Positions 17,865 through 25,290 of a stretch of 64,000 nucleotides of DNA are shown here, one piece after another. Source of the stretch: Desulfitobacterium chlororespirans DSM 11544 (GTDB taxonomy: Bacteria; Bacillota; Desulfitobacteriia; Desulfitobacteriales; Desulfitobacteriaceae). A program made the translations under genes and the position numbers. The notes under the pieces were generated by a model. The model had not been told where the DNA came from. It worked only from the letters and a program-made list of their open reading frames with translations, and made no database searches. Location of the stretch: the NCBI RefSeq assembly GCF_900143285.1, contig NZ_FRDN01000008.1, forward strand, positions 191,926-255,925, read 5' to 3'. Within the stretch, counting starts at the first letter, position 1, and every line of letters begins with the position of its first letter.

Positions 17865-19777
17865 TGAAGAAAAAAAGGTCAAAGGGATACACAGTGCTCT
17901 CCCTTTTCCTGGTCTTGACCTTGGGGCTCACAGGCTGCAGCAAGGCCGGAAGCCAACAGGAAATGGGTGATGCCTCTGTGGTCATCTCCTCCCCGGTAAC
18001 TTCGTCAGCGGAATTTGACCTTAGTTTTTCGGCTCGTGATTTGGACGTGGGTTTTGACGAGGGGACGGCCACCCAAATTACTTTAAGTGATAGCGGCATT
18101 GAGGTAACGGGTTCAGGTGCCGAGGCTGAGGGGGATACCGTGATCATTGCACAGGAGGGGACGTATGTTTTGTCCGGATCCTTGCTTGATGGGCAAATCA
18201 TTGTCGATGCGCCAGACACGGATAAAATCCAGCTGGTCTTGCGGGGAGTAAGTATCCACAATGAGGATCATGCGGCTTTGTATATTAAGGAAGCAGACAA
18301 AGTGTTTATAACCCTGGCCACAGACAGCCAAAATACCCTGAGCGATGGCACGGAGTATGTGCAAAAGGATGAGGTCAATGTGGATGGGGTGATTTACAGC
18401 AAGGCTGATCTCACCATTAATGGAGGCGGCTCCCTGAGTGTCATCGGTAATTATAAACATGGGATTGTCTCCAAGGATGATCTGGTCATCACCGGCAGCA
18501 AGCTCTCCGTGACCGCTCAAGGCCAAGGATTGCATGGCAAGGATTGTGTCAAAATCAAAGATGGCATATTTGCCTTGAAGACTCAAGGAGATGCTGTTCA
18601 ATCAGATAACACGGAGGATGAGACCAGAGGGTTTGTCTATATCGCCGGCGGCACCTTTGCCATTGAGACCCAAGGAGATGCCTTCCAAGCCGAAACCCTT
18701 CTCCAGACCGACGGCGGTACTTTCAAGATCCTGACCGGCGGGGGCAGTGAAAATGCCAGTACGGATTCCCAGGGCAATGAACGGGAGGGCTGGGGCATGT
18801 GGGGCGGGCCTCCGGGAAATCCTGAGAACATCACTGGTGCCTCACCTGAAACAGCAAGTGAAACCGCAACGGTCGAGGATACTCCCGGCGCCAAAGGATT
18901 TAAAGCCGGTAGAGAGATGATTCTTAATGAAGGAAGTTTTGATATCGATTCTTCCGACGATGCCCTGCACAGCAATGGCAAGCTGGTCATTACCGGGGGC
19001 ACTTACGCTATCAGTTCCGGAGATGATGGGCTTCATGCCGACGCTGATTTGACCATCACCGGGGGAATTCTCCTGGTGGCTAAAAGCTATGAGGGCATTG
19101 AAGGAAATACCATAACCATCACAGGCGGTATCATTGAAGTTACTGCCCGTGACGACGGCCTGAACGTAGCCGGGGGCAACGACGGTTTAGCTTTGGGCCG
19201 GCCTGGACAGAACAACTTTACTCAGGTAAGCACAGATCACTATTTGCGGATCAGCGGCGGTGAGATTAAAGTCGATGCCGCCGGTGATGGCCTGGATTCC
19301 AACGGCAGCCTGTTCGTCGAGGGAGGAACGATTACTGTAAGCGGTCCTGTCAATAATGGCAACGCTGCCCTGGATTATGACGGAACAGCCACGATTAGCG
19401 GCGGAGTGCTGATGGCCACAGGGAGCAGCGGGATGGCTCAAGGGTTTTCTGAAGAGTCCGGTCAATATTCCTTGCTTTATAATCTTCCCGCCTCTGTGGC
19501 AGCAGGAAGTGAGGTAACCTTAACCGATGTCAATGATAAGGTCATATTGAAGTGGACGGCAAATAAGGAATTTACCTCAGTTCAGCTCAGTTCTCCGGAT
19601 CTTGTCCAAGGGGGGACCTATACTTTGGCTGCCGGACCTCTTGTGGAAACGGTGACTCTATCTTCAGTATCCACCTCTAATGGCGGGGGCGGCATGGGAG
19701 GCGGCAAAGGGGGCAACTTTGGCGATACGAAAGGCCAGCCGCCTCAACCGGGTGTAAAACCGGATCGTCCCAATTGA
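17864..19777 (+). CDS. Carbohydrate-binding-domain (DUF4353) lipoprotein
   Basis: A 637-residue exported lipoprotein with lipobox LTGC (Cys near 25). From about 80 to 560 it consists of repeating beta-strand units with motifs such as DGL, SxDDALHSNG, GGTYAISSGDDGLHAD and ITGG, indicating a right-handed beta-helix of the DUF4353 type. The last 40 residues are Gly/Lys/Pro rich. The family is annotated as carbohydrate-binding; no sugar specificity is visible. It is the third gene of the VTC-DUF4956 unit; related clusters elsewhere often carry a CotH kinase-like gene, absent here. AGGAGG precedes the ATG. Confidence 0.85.
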   Translation: MKKKRSKGYTVLSLFLVLTLGLTGCSKAGSQQEMGDASVVISSPVTSSAEFDLSFSARDLDVGFDEGTATQITLSDSGIEVTGSGAEAEGDTVIIAQEGTYVLSGSLLDGQIIVDAPDTDKIQLVLRGVSIHNEDHAALYIKEADKVFITLATDSQNTLSDGTEYVQKDEVNVDGVIYSKADLTINGGGSLSVIGNYKHGIVSKDDLVITGSKLSVTAQGQGLHGKDCVKIKDGIFALKTQGDAVQSDNTEDETRGFVYIAGGTFAIETQGDAFQAETLLQTDGGTFKILTGGGSENASTDSQGNEREGWGMWGGPPGNPENITGASPETASETATVEDTPGAKGFKAGREMILNEGSFDIDSSDDALHSNGKLVITGGTYAISSGDDGLHADADLTITGGILLVAKSYEGIEGNTITITGGIIEVTARDDGLNVAGGNDGLALGRPGQNNFTQVSTDHYLRISGGEIKVDAAGDGLDSNGSLFVEGGTITVSGPVNNGNAALDYDGTATISGGVLMATGSSGMAQGFSEESGQYSLLYNLPASVAAGSEVTLTDVNDKVILKWTANKEFTSVQLSSPDLVQGGTYTLAAGPLVETVTLSSVSTSNGGGGMGGGKGGNFGDTKGQPPQPGVKPDRPN

Positions 19778-19820
19778 ACGAGGTTAAACTACAGTGGAAA
19801 ACCATGAATATTAGCTAGTT

Positions 19821-19885
19821 AAAACCCCCTGGGCTATCCCGGCGCATTGCACTGCACTGGATGGGATGCCACAGGGGGTTTTTAA
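19821..19885. terminator. Long-loop terminator between convergent genes
   Basis: AAAACCCCCTG (19821-19831) pairs with CAGGGGGTTTTT (19872-19883), with an inner GGC/ATCCC-GGGAT/GCC pairing. T-runs exist on both strands, so it can serve the VTC operon and the opuA operon. Confidence 0.8.
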
Positions 19886-19890
19886 ATTTG

Positions 19891-20784
19891 CTATTTGAGC
19901 CAGCTGTCCACAAGGTCCCGATTCTCAGCGATCCATTTTTGGGCCGCTTCTTCAGGTTTCATACCCTCGTTGATATAGCCCTCCAAGGTACCGATCTGTC
20001 GATCATCGAGCCTAAATTTCTTGAGCATTGCCGCGACTTCGGGATGAGCTTGGGTAAACTCTTTGTTGGCCAAAGTGTGAATCTGTTCAGACTGGCCATA
20101 GCTGCCCTTTGGATCTTCAAGGTATTTTAATTCGTATTTGGCGAATTTCCAGTGAGGGCTCCAACCGGTAACGGCAATCCATTCTTGGTTGCGATAGGCT
20201 TTATCCAAAGCAGCCAGCATAGCGGCTTCAGAACTTTGGATCAGATTAAAATCCAGGTTATAGCTGTCTATAGCAGTTTCAGTGGCTTTCATAATTCCGG
20301 CGCCGGGATCAATACCCGTAATTCTGCCGCTGAGTCTGTCTTTGTGGGCGTTCAATTCTTCGATGGAGCTGATCTCCACATACTCAGGCACGACAAGGCC
20401 GATTTTTGCTTCGTCGGTATACCATACACCATAATCATCCAGCTTGTTTTTGTATTTATCCCAGAAAATCCGATGAGTAGTAGGGAGCCAGCTGTCCATA
20501 AAGATATCTAAATTTCCTGCGGAGAGTCCCACAAAGAGGGGAGCCGCATCGAGGCTGGTCATCTTTACTTTATAATCTTGTTCCTCCAGGATAACTTTCC
20601 AGAGGTTGCTGACGGCTACGGCTTCCGCCCAGTTAACATAGCCAATATTGACAGTTTTGTCGCCGTTGGCCTTTTTATTGCCTGATGGGCCGCCGGAAGT
20701 TGCTCCACAGCCGGTCAGCCCAATGGCGAGCATAGCTGTCAGCGCCCAAAGGAGGGCTTTAGGCCAGGATTTTTGTAATTTCAT
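19891..20784 (-). CDS. opuAC: Glycine betaine/proline ABC transporter substrate-binding lipoprotein
   Basis: A 297-residue OpuAC-type binding protein. The signal ends in lipobox AIGLTGC (Cys near 26). The mature part carries VNIGYVNWAEAVA, the LDIFMDSWLPTTH segment and several Trp/Tyr residues (VTGWSPHWKFAKYEL) expected to form the aromatic cage for quaternary-ammonium ligands. It is the last gene of the ATPase-permease-binding-protein operon and would collect osmoprotectants. A choline or carnitine preference cannot be excluded. Confidence 0.92.
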   Translation of the reverse strand: MKLQKSWPKALLWALTAMLAIGLTGCGATSGGPSGNKKANGDKTVNIGYVNWAEAVAVSNLWKVILEEQDYKVKMTSLDAAPLFVGLSAGNLDIFMDSWLPTTHRIFWDKYKNKLDDYGVWYTDEAKIGLVVPEYVEISSIEELNAHKDRLSGRITGIDPGAGIMKATETAIDSYNLDFNLIQSSEAAMLAALDKAYRNQEWIAVTGWSPHWKFAKYELKYLEDPKGSYGQSEQIHTLANKEFTQAHPEVAAMLKKFRLDDRQIGTLEGYINEGMKPEEAAQKWIAENRDLVDSWLK

Positions 20785-20839
20785 TGAATCATCCTTTATA
20801 TCTTTTAATAATTTTCTGTTTTTCTTTCTCTATACTTCT

Positions 20840-21679
20840 CTATACTTTCTTAGCTACCCGGGAGTTTCGCAAGGCTCCTTGGCTGAGACGGTCAAGGATC
20901 ATGGCCAGGATAACCACTGCTAAGCCATACTCGAATCCTTTGCCGATATCCATTCCCGAAATCCCTGCCAGTACCCCGGCTCCCAGGCCCTGAGCTCCGA
21001 TCATGGCGGAGATAACCACCATGGATAAGGAGAGCATCATGGTTTGATTGATGCCGGCCATGATGGTGGGCAAAGCTAAGGGCAATTGAATTTTCCAGAG
21101 CATTTGCCGGGAATTCGAGCCAAAGGCCTCTCCTACCTCCACCAGATCGGCGGGAACCTGACGAATTCCCAAAGCCGTTAAGCGGATGACGGGTGGCATA
21201 GCAAAGATAACGGTGGCAAAAATCGCCGATACCGTTCCTAAGCTAAAGAACATCAAAGCGGGAATGAGGTAGACGAAGGAAGGCATGGTTTGCATGAAAT
21301 CCAGGATAGGGGAGAGGACTCTATGAAAACCATTGTGCCGTGCTCCCAGTATCCCTAAGGGAATGCCGATTACTAAGGAGACAAGGGAGGCGAGCAGGAC
21401 CAGGATAAGGGTATCGAGAAAAGCCGGCCATAACTCTAAATTATAGATCAGACAGAGGCCGACAATAGTTCCTAAAGCCAGGCGCCATCCTTTGGCCCGC
21501 CATGCTAAGGCTGCGAAGAGTAGGATGAGGATAAACCAGGGCACGATGTCCAGCCCGTCCCTCATGGCATCGGTCATTGAGGTTACCGAATTGGTAAAGG
21601 TATCGAAGGCACTGCCAAAATAGAAGAGAAGGGTATCGACACCCTGATTAACCCACTCCCCCAAAGGAATTTTCGTCAT
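20840..21679 (-). CDS. opuAB: Glycine betaine/proline ABC transporter permease
   Basis: A 279-residue permease of the ProW/OpuAB type with six or seven membrane helices. The EAA loop reads VPADLVEVGEAFGSNSRQMLW, and the QTMMLSLSMVVISAMIGAQGLG segment is highly characteristic. It forms the membrane channel for compatible-solute uptake. Its ATG overlaps the ATPase stop codon (TAATG), so the two are translationally coupled. Confidence 0.94.
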   Translation of the reverse strand: MTKIPLGEWVNQGVDTLLFYFGSAFDTFTNSVTSMTDAMRDGLDIVPWFILILLFAALAWRAKGWRLALGTIVGLCLIYNLELWPAFLDTLILVLLASLVSLVIGIPLGILGARHNGFHRVLSPILDFMQTMPSFVYLIPALMFFSLGTVSAIFATVIFAMPPVIRLTALGIRQVPADLVEVGEAFGSNSRQMLWKIQLPLALPTIMAGINQTMMLSLSMVVISAMIGAQGLGAGVLAGISGMDIGKGFEYGLAVVILAMILDRLSQGALRNSRVAKKV

Positions 21680-22893
21680 TAGGTTTCACCTCCTGTTTTA
21701 TCTGCTGAGTTTCCGGCTTCCGCTAAGGCGGCAAGCACGACGCCGCGAACAATGATGCCGATCAGATGCTCTTCTTCATCAACTACAGCCAGTGGGACCT
21801 TGGTGTTGGCGATGACCGGAAGAATATCCTGAACGAGGACATTGCCCTGAAGAGCAGGAACTTCAGTCAGCTGGACTTCCTGAAGGTTATGGACACCTTT
21901 CTGACGGGCTTCAATGGCCAAATCCGCATTAATAAGTCCGTGTAAACGCTTGCTCCTGTCTACGACGAAAACGCTGGACAGACCATGATCTTTCATAACC
22001 TGAAGGGCTACATTGGGACCGTCTTTAAGCTGTACCACAGGGTGAGGGCGTTTCATAATATCCTTCAAGGTGAGAATCTTAGTGAGATCCACACCACGGG
22101 CGAATTTGGCCACATAATCATCAGCAGGGCTGCCGACAATGTCTTCAGCCGTACCCACTTGGACCAGGGAGCCGTCGCGGACAAAGGCGATCTGGTCGCC
22201 GATTTTCAGAGCTTCGTTCAGGTCATGGGTGATAAAGACAATGGTCTTATTCATCTTTTGCTGAAGATTAAGCAGCTCATCCTGCATTTCTTCCCGAATC
22301 AAGGGATCCAAAGCGCTGAAAGCTTCATCCATGAGCAAAATATCCGGATCGTTGGCCAAAGCCCGGGCCAGGCCGACCCGTTGCTTCATGCCGCCGCTCA
22401 ATTCATCAGGGTAAGAGCTTTCCCAACCTGCCAATCCCACCATGGCCAGACAATCCCGGGCCTTTTGCTCACGAGCGGCCCTGTCGGCGCCTTGAATCTC
22501 CAGGCCGAAGACAGTATTTTGCAGAACTGTGCGATGGGGAAGGAGGGCAAATTGCTGGAAGACCATACCTAACTTTTTCTGTCTGGTTTGCCTCAGCTCT
22601 GGGGGTTTTAATTGGGTAATATCCACGCCATCGATAAGGATAGAGCCGGCACTGGGTTCGATTAAGCGGTTGAGACAGCGGAGAATGGTGGATTTACCGC
22701 TGCCGGAAAGGCCCATGATCACGAATATTTCTCCTTCGTTAACGGTAAAGCTGACATTATTTACACCGACGGTCAGGCCGGTCTCGCTTAGAATCTGCTC
22801 CTTGCTCAAGCCTTTGGCCAAAAGCTCCAAGGCTTTTTGTGGCTGGGGGCTAAAAACTTTGATGAGGTTATTGACTTCAATTTTTACTCCCAT
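21679..22893 (-). CDS. opuAA: Glycine betaine/proline ABC transporter ATPase with CBS domains
   Basis: A 404-residue ATPase. Walker A GLSGSGKST, signature ELSGGMKQRVGLARAL and Walker B DILLMDEAFSALD are in the first 240 residues; about 285-395 form a tandem CBS module that in OpuA/ProV-type systems senses ionic strength. The start ATG at 22893 follows GAGGAGG with 7-nt spacing; an in-frame ATG 18 nt upstream overlaps that site. It is the first gene of the opu operon. An inverted repeat lies just upstream (22928-22960). Confidence 0.94.
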   Translation of the reverse strand: MGVKIEVNNLIKVFSPQPQKALELLAKGLSKEQILSETGLTVGVNNVSFTVNEGEIFVIMGLSGSGKSTILRCLNRLIEPSAGSILIDGVDITQLKPPELRQTRQKKLGMVFQQFALLPHRTVLQNTVFGLEIQGADRAAREQKARDCLAMVGLAGWESSYPDELSGGMKQRVGLARALANDPDILLMDEAFSALDPLIREEMQDELLNLQQKMNKTIVFITHDLNEALKIGDQIAFVRDGSLVQVGTAEDIVGSPADDYVAKFARGVDLTKILTLKDIMKRPHPVVQLKDGPNVALQVMKDHGLSSVFVVDRSKRLHGLINADLAIEARQKGVHNLQEVQLTEVPALQGNVLVQDILPVIANTKVPLAVVDEEEHLIGIIVRGVVLAALAEAGNSADKTGGET

Positions 22894-22927
22894 AATCAAC
22901 CTCCTCTTCATAGGGATTGTATTTTTG

Positions 22928-22960
22928 GTGACAACCTTATAAATATAATAGAGTTGTCAC
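22928..22960 (-). promoter_or_regulatory. Inverted repeat in the opuA promoter region
   Basis: GTGACAAC (22928-22935) and its exact inverse GTTGTCAC (22953-22960) flank 17 AT-rich bases containing TATAATA-like sequences. The spacing matches a promoter (-35 to -10) rather than a stable hairpin, so it is a candidate operator. The regulator is unknown; a GbsR- or OpcR-type factor would fit the gene function. Confidence 0.5.
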
Positions 22961-23258
22961 TTTGACTATTCTATAGGCTTTTCTGCCGGAAGTCAAAATG
23001 GTTCAGTCCCCATAATCTTTGCTAAGCCGGTCTTGGCTGGCGTGAGCTTAAGGATCCTTACGGATTGAGGGAACTGCTGCACAATCCTGATGCATTTGTT
23101 AGCCTATACAAGTTTTCTTTTTTATATTCTTTTCAACACTGGATTTAAACATATGAAGAAACCGATATGTAAAAGCTTTCAGGGTGATCATTGCAGAGAG
23201 TTTGCAGTTGGTGCTATGATAAAACATAATAAGCTAAGATGAAAGAAGAGGGGATGGC
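22961..23258. other. Intergenic region, no gene seen
   Basis: About 300 bases between the divergent opu operon and the aminotransferase gene. I found no ORF with a ribosome binding site and no recognisable RNA. GAAGAGGGG just before 23259 is the ribosome binding site of the aminotransferase. Confidence 0.5.
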
Positions 23259-24443
23259 ATGATTTCCAGGACCATGCAACAGCAGGTTAACAGTTCCTCG
23301 ATTATTCGGGCGATGTTTGAAGAAGGAAAACGCTTGGCCGCTCTGTACGGAGCTGACAATGTCTATGATTTTAGTTTGGGCAATCCTAATGTGGAGCCGC
23401 CTGCTGAAGTAAAGCAGGCTATTATGGACATTTTAAATGAAGAGAATTCCACAACCGTTCACGGCTATATGAATAATTCCGGTTTTGAAGATGTGCGGGG
23501 GGCCATCGCTGCTTCTCTTAACCAACGATTCGCCACAGGGTTTGCGGCTGATGATATTCTCATGACGGTAGGCGCCGCCGGAGGCTTAAATGTGATATTT
23601 AAAACCCTGCTCAACCCGGAGGACGAGGTGCTTACCTTTGCTCCTTTTTTTGGCGAGTACCGCAACTATGTTCAAAACTATCAAGGGCAGCTGATCGTGG
23701 TTTCACCCAATACCAAGGATTTTCAACCTAATTTAGAGGAGTTTAAAGAGAAGATTACCCCAAGGACCAAAGCTGTTCTGATCAATTCTCCCAACAACCC
23801 CACAGGTGTGGTTTATTCAGCGGAGACCATAGCTTCGCTGGCGGATATTCTCAGGGCCAAGCAGGAGGAGTATGGCACAGCGATCTATCTGATCGGAGAT
23901 GAGCCCTATCGGGAGCTGGCCTATGACCAGGTGGAAGTGCCCTATCTGACCAAGTATTATGAAAATACCATCGTCGGCTATTCCTACAGCAAATCCCTCT
24001 CCTTGCCGGGAGAGCGAATCGGTTATCTGGTGATTCCCCGGGAGGCCGCAGATTATGAGAACTTAATCGCCGCCGCGAATATAGCCAATCGCATTCTCGG
24101 CTTTGTCAATGCGCCCTCCCTTTTCCAGAGAGTAATCGCTAAATGCCTTGAGGCCCAGGTTGATCTTGAGGGCTACAACCGGAACCGGGAGCTCCTCTAT
24201 AATGCCCTTGTATCTTACGGTTATCAGTGCATTAAACCCGAGGGGGCTTTTTACTTATTCATTAAGACACCGCTGGAGAGTGATCTTGAGTTTTGCACCC
24301 TGGCCAAGAGTAAAAATATCCTCATCGTTCCGGGCACTTCCTTTGCCTGCCCGGGATATGCGCGGATTGCTTATTGTGTGGCTTATGAGACCATCGAGAA
24401 GGCTCTGCCGGGATTCGAAGCGTTAATCAATGAAGTGAGTTAG
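23259..24443 (+). CDS. Pyridoxal-phosphate-dependent aminotransferase (class I/II)
   Basis: A 394-residue fold-type I aminotransferase. It contains the NSPNNPTGVVY segment (near 172), the IGDEPYRELAY motif (Asp pairs with the PLP pyridine N) and YSYSKSLSLPGERIGYL with the Schiff-base lysine near residue 241. The late Arg that binds the carboxylate is within the PGYARIAYCV segment. The group acts on aspartate, aromatic or branched amino acids; the substrate is not determined. GAAGAGGGG precedes the ATG. No terminator follows immediately: the transcript may run into the structured region downstream. Confidence 0.92.
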   Translation: MISRTMQQQVNSSSIIRAMFEEGKRLAALYGADNVYDFSLGNPNVEPPAEVKQAIMDILNEENSTTVHGYMNNSGFEDVRGAIAASLNQRFATGFAADDILMTVGAAGGLNVIFKTLLNPEDEVLTFAPFFGEYRNYVQNYQGQLIVVSPNTKDFQPNLEEFKEKITPRTKAVLINSPNNPTGVVYSAETIASLADILRAKQEEYGTAIYLIGDEPYRELAYDQVEVPYLTKYYENTIVGYSYSKSLSLPGERIGYLVIPREAADYENLIAAANIANRILGFVNAPSLFQRVIAKCLEAQVDLEGYNRNRELLYNALVSYGYQCIKPEGAFYLFIKTPLESDLEFCTLAKSKNILIVPGTSFACPGYARIAYCVAYETIEKALPGFEALINEVS

Positions 24444-24466
24444 GACTACTATAAAAGCCTTGGGTC

Positions 24467-25209
24467 GTGTAGCTTTACGCCCAACGAACCTTCGGGCGTG
24501 AGCTCCTGAAACCCTCCACCGGAGGCTTTCTCCATCGGAGCTCACGTACTCTATAGCTCCAGAGCTGGCTTACTCGCTTTCTTAACAGCATCTGCAGCGG
24601 ATAAGTAATCTTTGGGGCGCGCCGCTTTGAGCGAAACTGTCCACTGGACACTTTCGACGCCAAACCTTGGGGTAATACCTGATGTGAACCGTGGCTGCGC
24701 TACGTTAAGAAAGCCACGTTCACCTGACCGCTCCTCCGCTAAAGCCGTTCCCTATTGTGCGTAAAGCTACGCTTGAGGGGTGGCTTTTTCAGGTTCGTTT
24801 CAGGGAAGCCGGCTATGCTGCAAGCGGTGCTGGTAAGGACGGAAAAAGCAGCCCAAGGATTTTGCTTTACAAAAGGGAGCGAATTTAAGCGAGCGGAAAC
24901 AAAACTTCGCGAAAAGCACGCAGCGGAGTCGGGTTGGAAACAGGACGTTTCCAACCGGCTATGAGGCAGGAGCCGATTTAGCCGGGTACCCGACAGAGCG
25001 GAGAGCTTTTCGCGTTAGTTTTGTCCGCGTAGCTTATTCAGCGACCGGTGTAAAGCAAAATCCTGGAGAACCAGCTTTTCGTCTCTCTTTCGAAGGAGAG
25101 AGAAACCCTGTAAAAAAAACTTTAAAAAATAATGTCAGATTTAAACAAGCTAAAACGTCATTATAAAACAAAGACTTACTCCAAAACTTAAGAAAAGAGT
25201 AAGTTTTTG
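24467..25209 (+). ncRNA. Candidate large structured RNA: nested long inverted repeats and terminator
   Basis: No gene is present, yet the sequence is packed with paired arms. Domain 1 is closed by a 14-bp stem (24467-24480/24759-24772). Inside are a 10-bp stem (24497-24506/24537-24546) capped by CCTCC/GGAGG, a hairpin with TGTCC/GGACA (24632-24656), a 12-bp hairpin with one bulged C (24684-24696/24712-24723), and an 11-bp match GCTTTCTTAAC (24576-24586) to that hairpin's loop (24704-24714), a possible pseudoknot. Domain 2 is closed by a perfect 16-bp stem (24856-24871/25049-25064) and holds a stem of about 22 bp (24893-24917/25005-25028) and a perfect 10-bp hairpin (24932-24941/24947-24956). 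A terminator follows at 25174-25209. The strand is assumed; it could instead be a DNA element or an aminotransferase 3' UTR. Confidence 0.55.
25174..25209 (+). terminator. Rho-independent terminator after the structured region
   Basis: ACTTACTC (25174-25181) pairs with GAGTAAGT (25197-25204), followed by TTTTGTTTATTTTT. No protein gene precedes it for 730 bases, so it most likely ends the structured transcript. Confidence 0.75.
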
Positions 25210-25290
25210 TTTATTTTTATTTAAGAAACAAAAAGCCCAAACTATGGTAAATTTTATATAAGACAGACAGAGGACAGAGGGGGAACGATA

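Noticed and set aside
24755-24964. Short open frames inside the structured region on both strands
   Set aside because: They are limited to the paired arms, lack ribosome binding sites and have no recognisable product.
24467-25110. Group II intron or OLE RNA in the structured region
   Set aside because: No GUGYG start, no domain V-like hairpin and no reverse transcriptase gene; the neighbours differ from the known OLE locus. Left as an unassigned RNA candidate.
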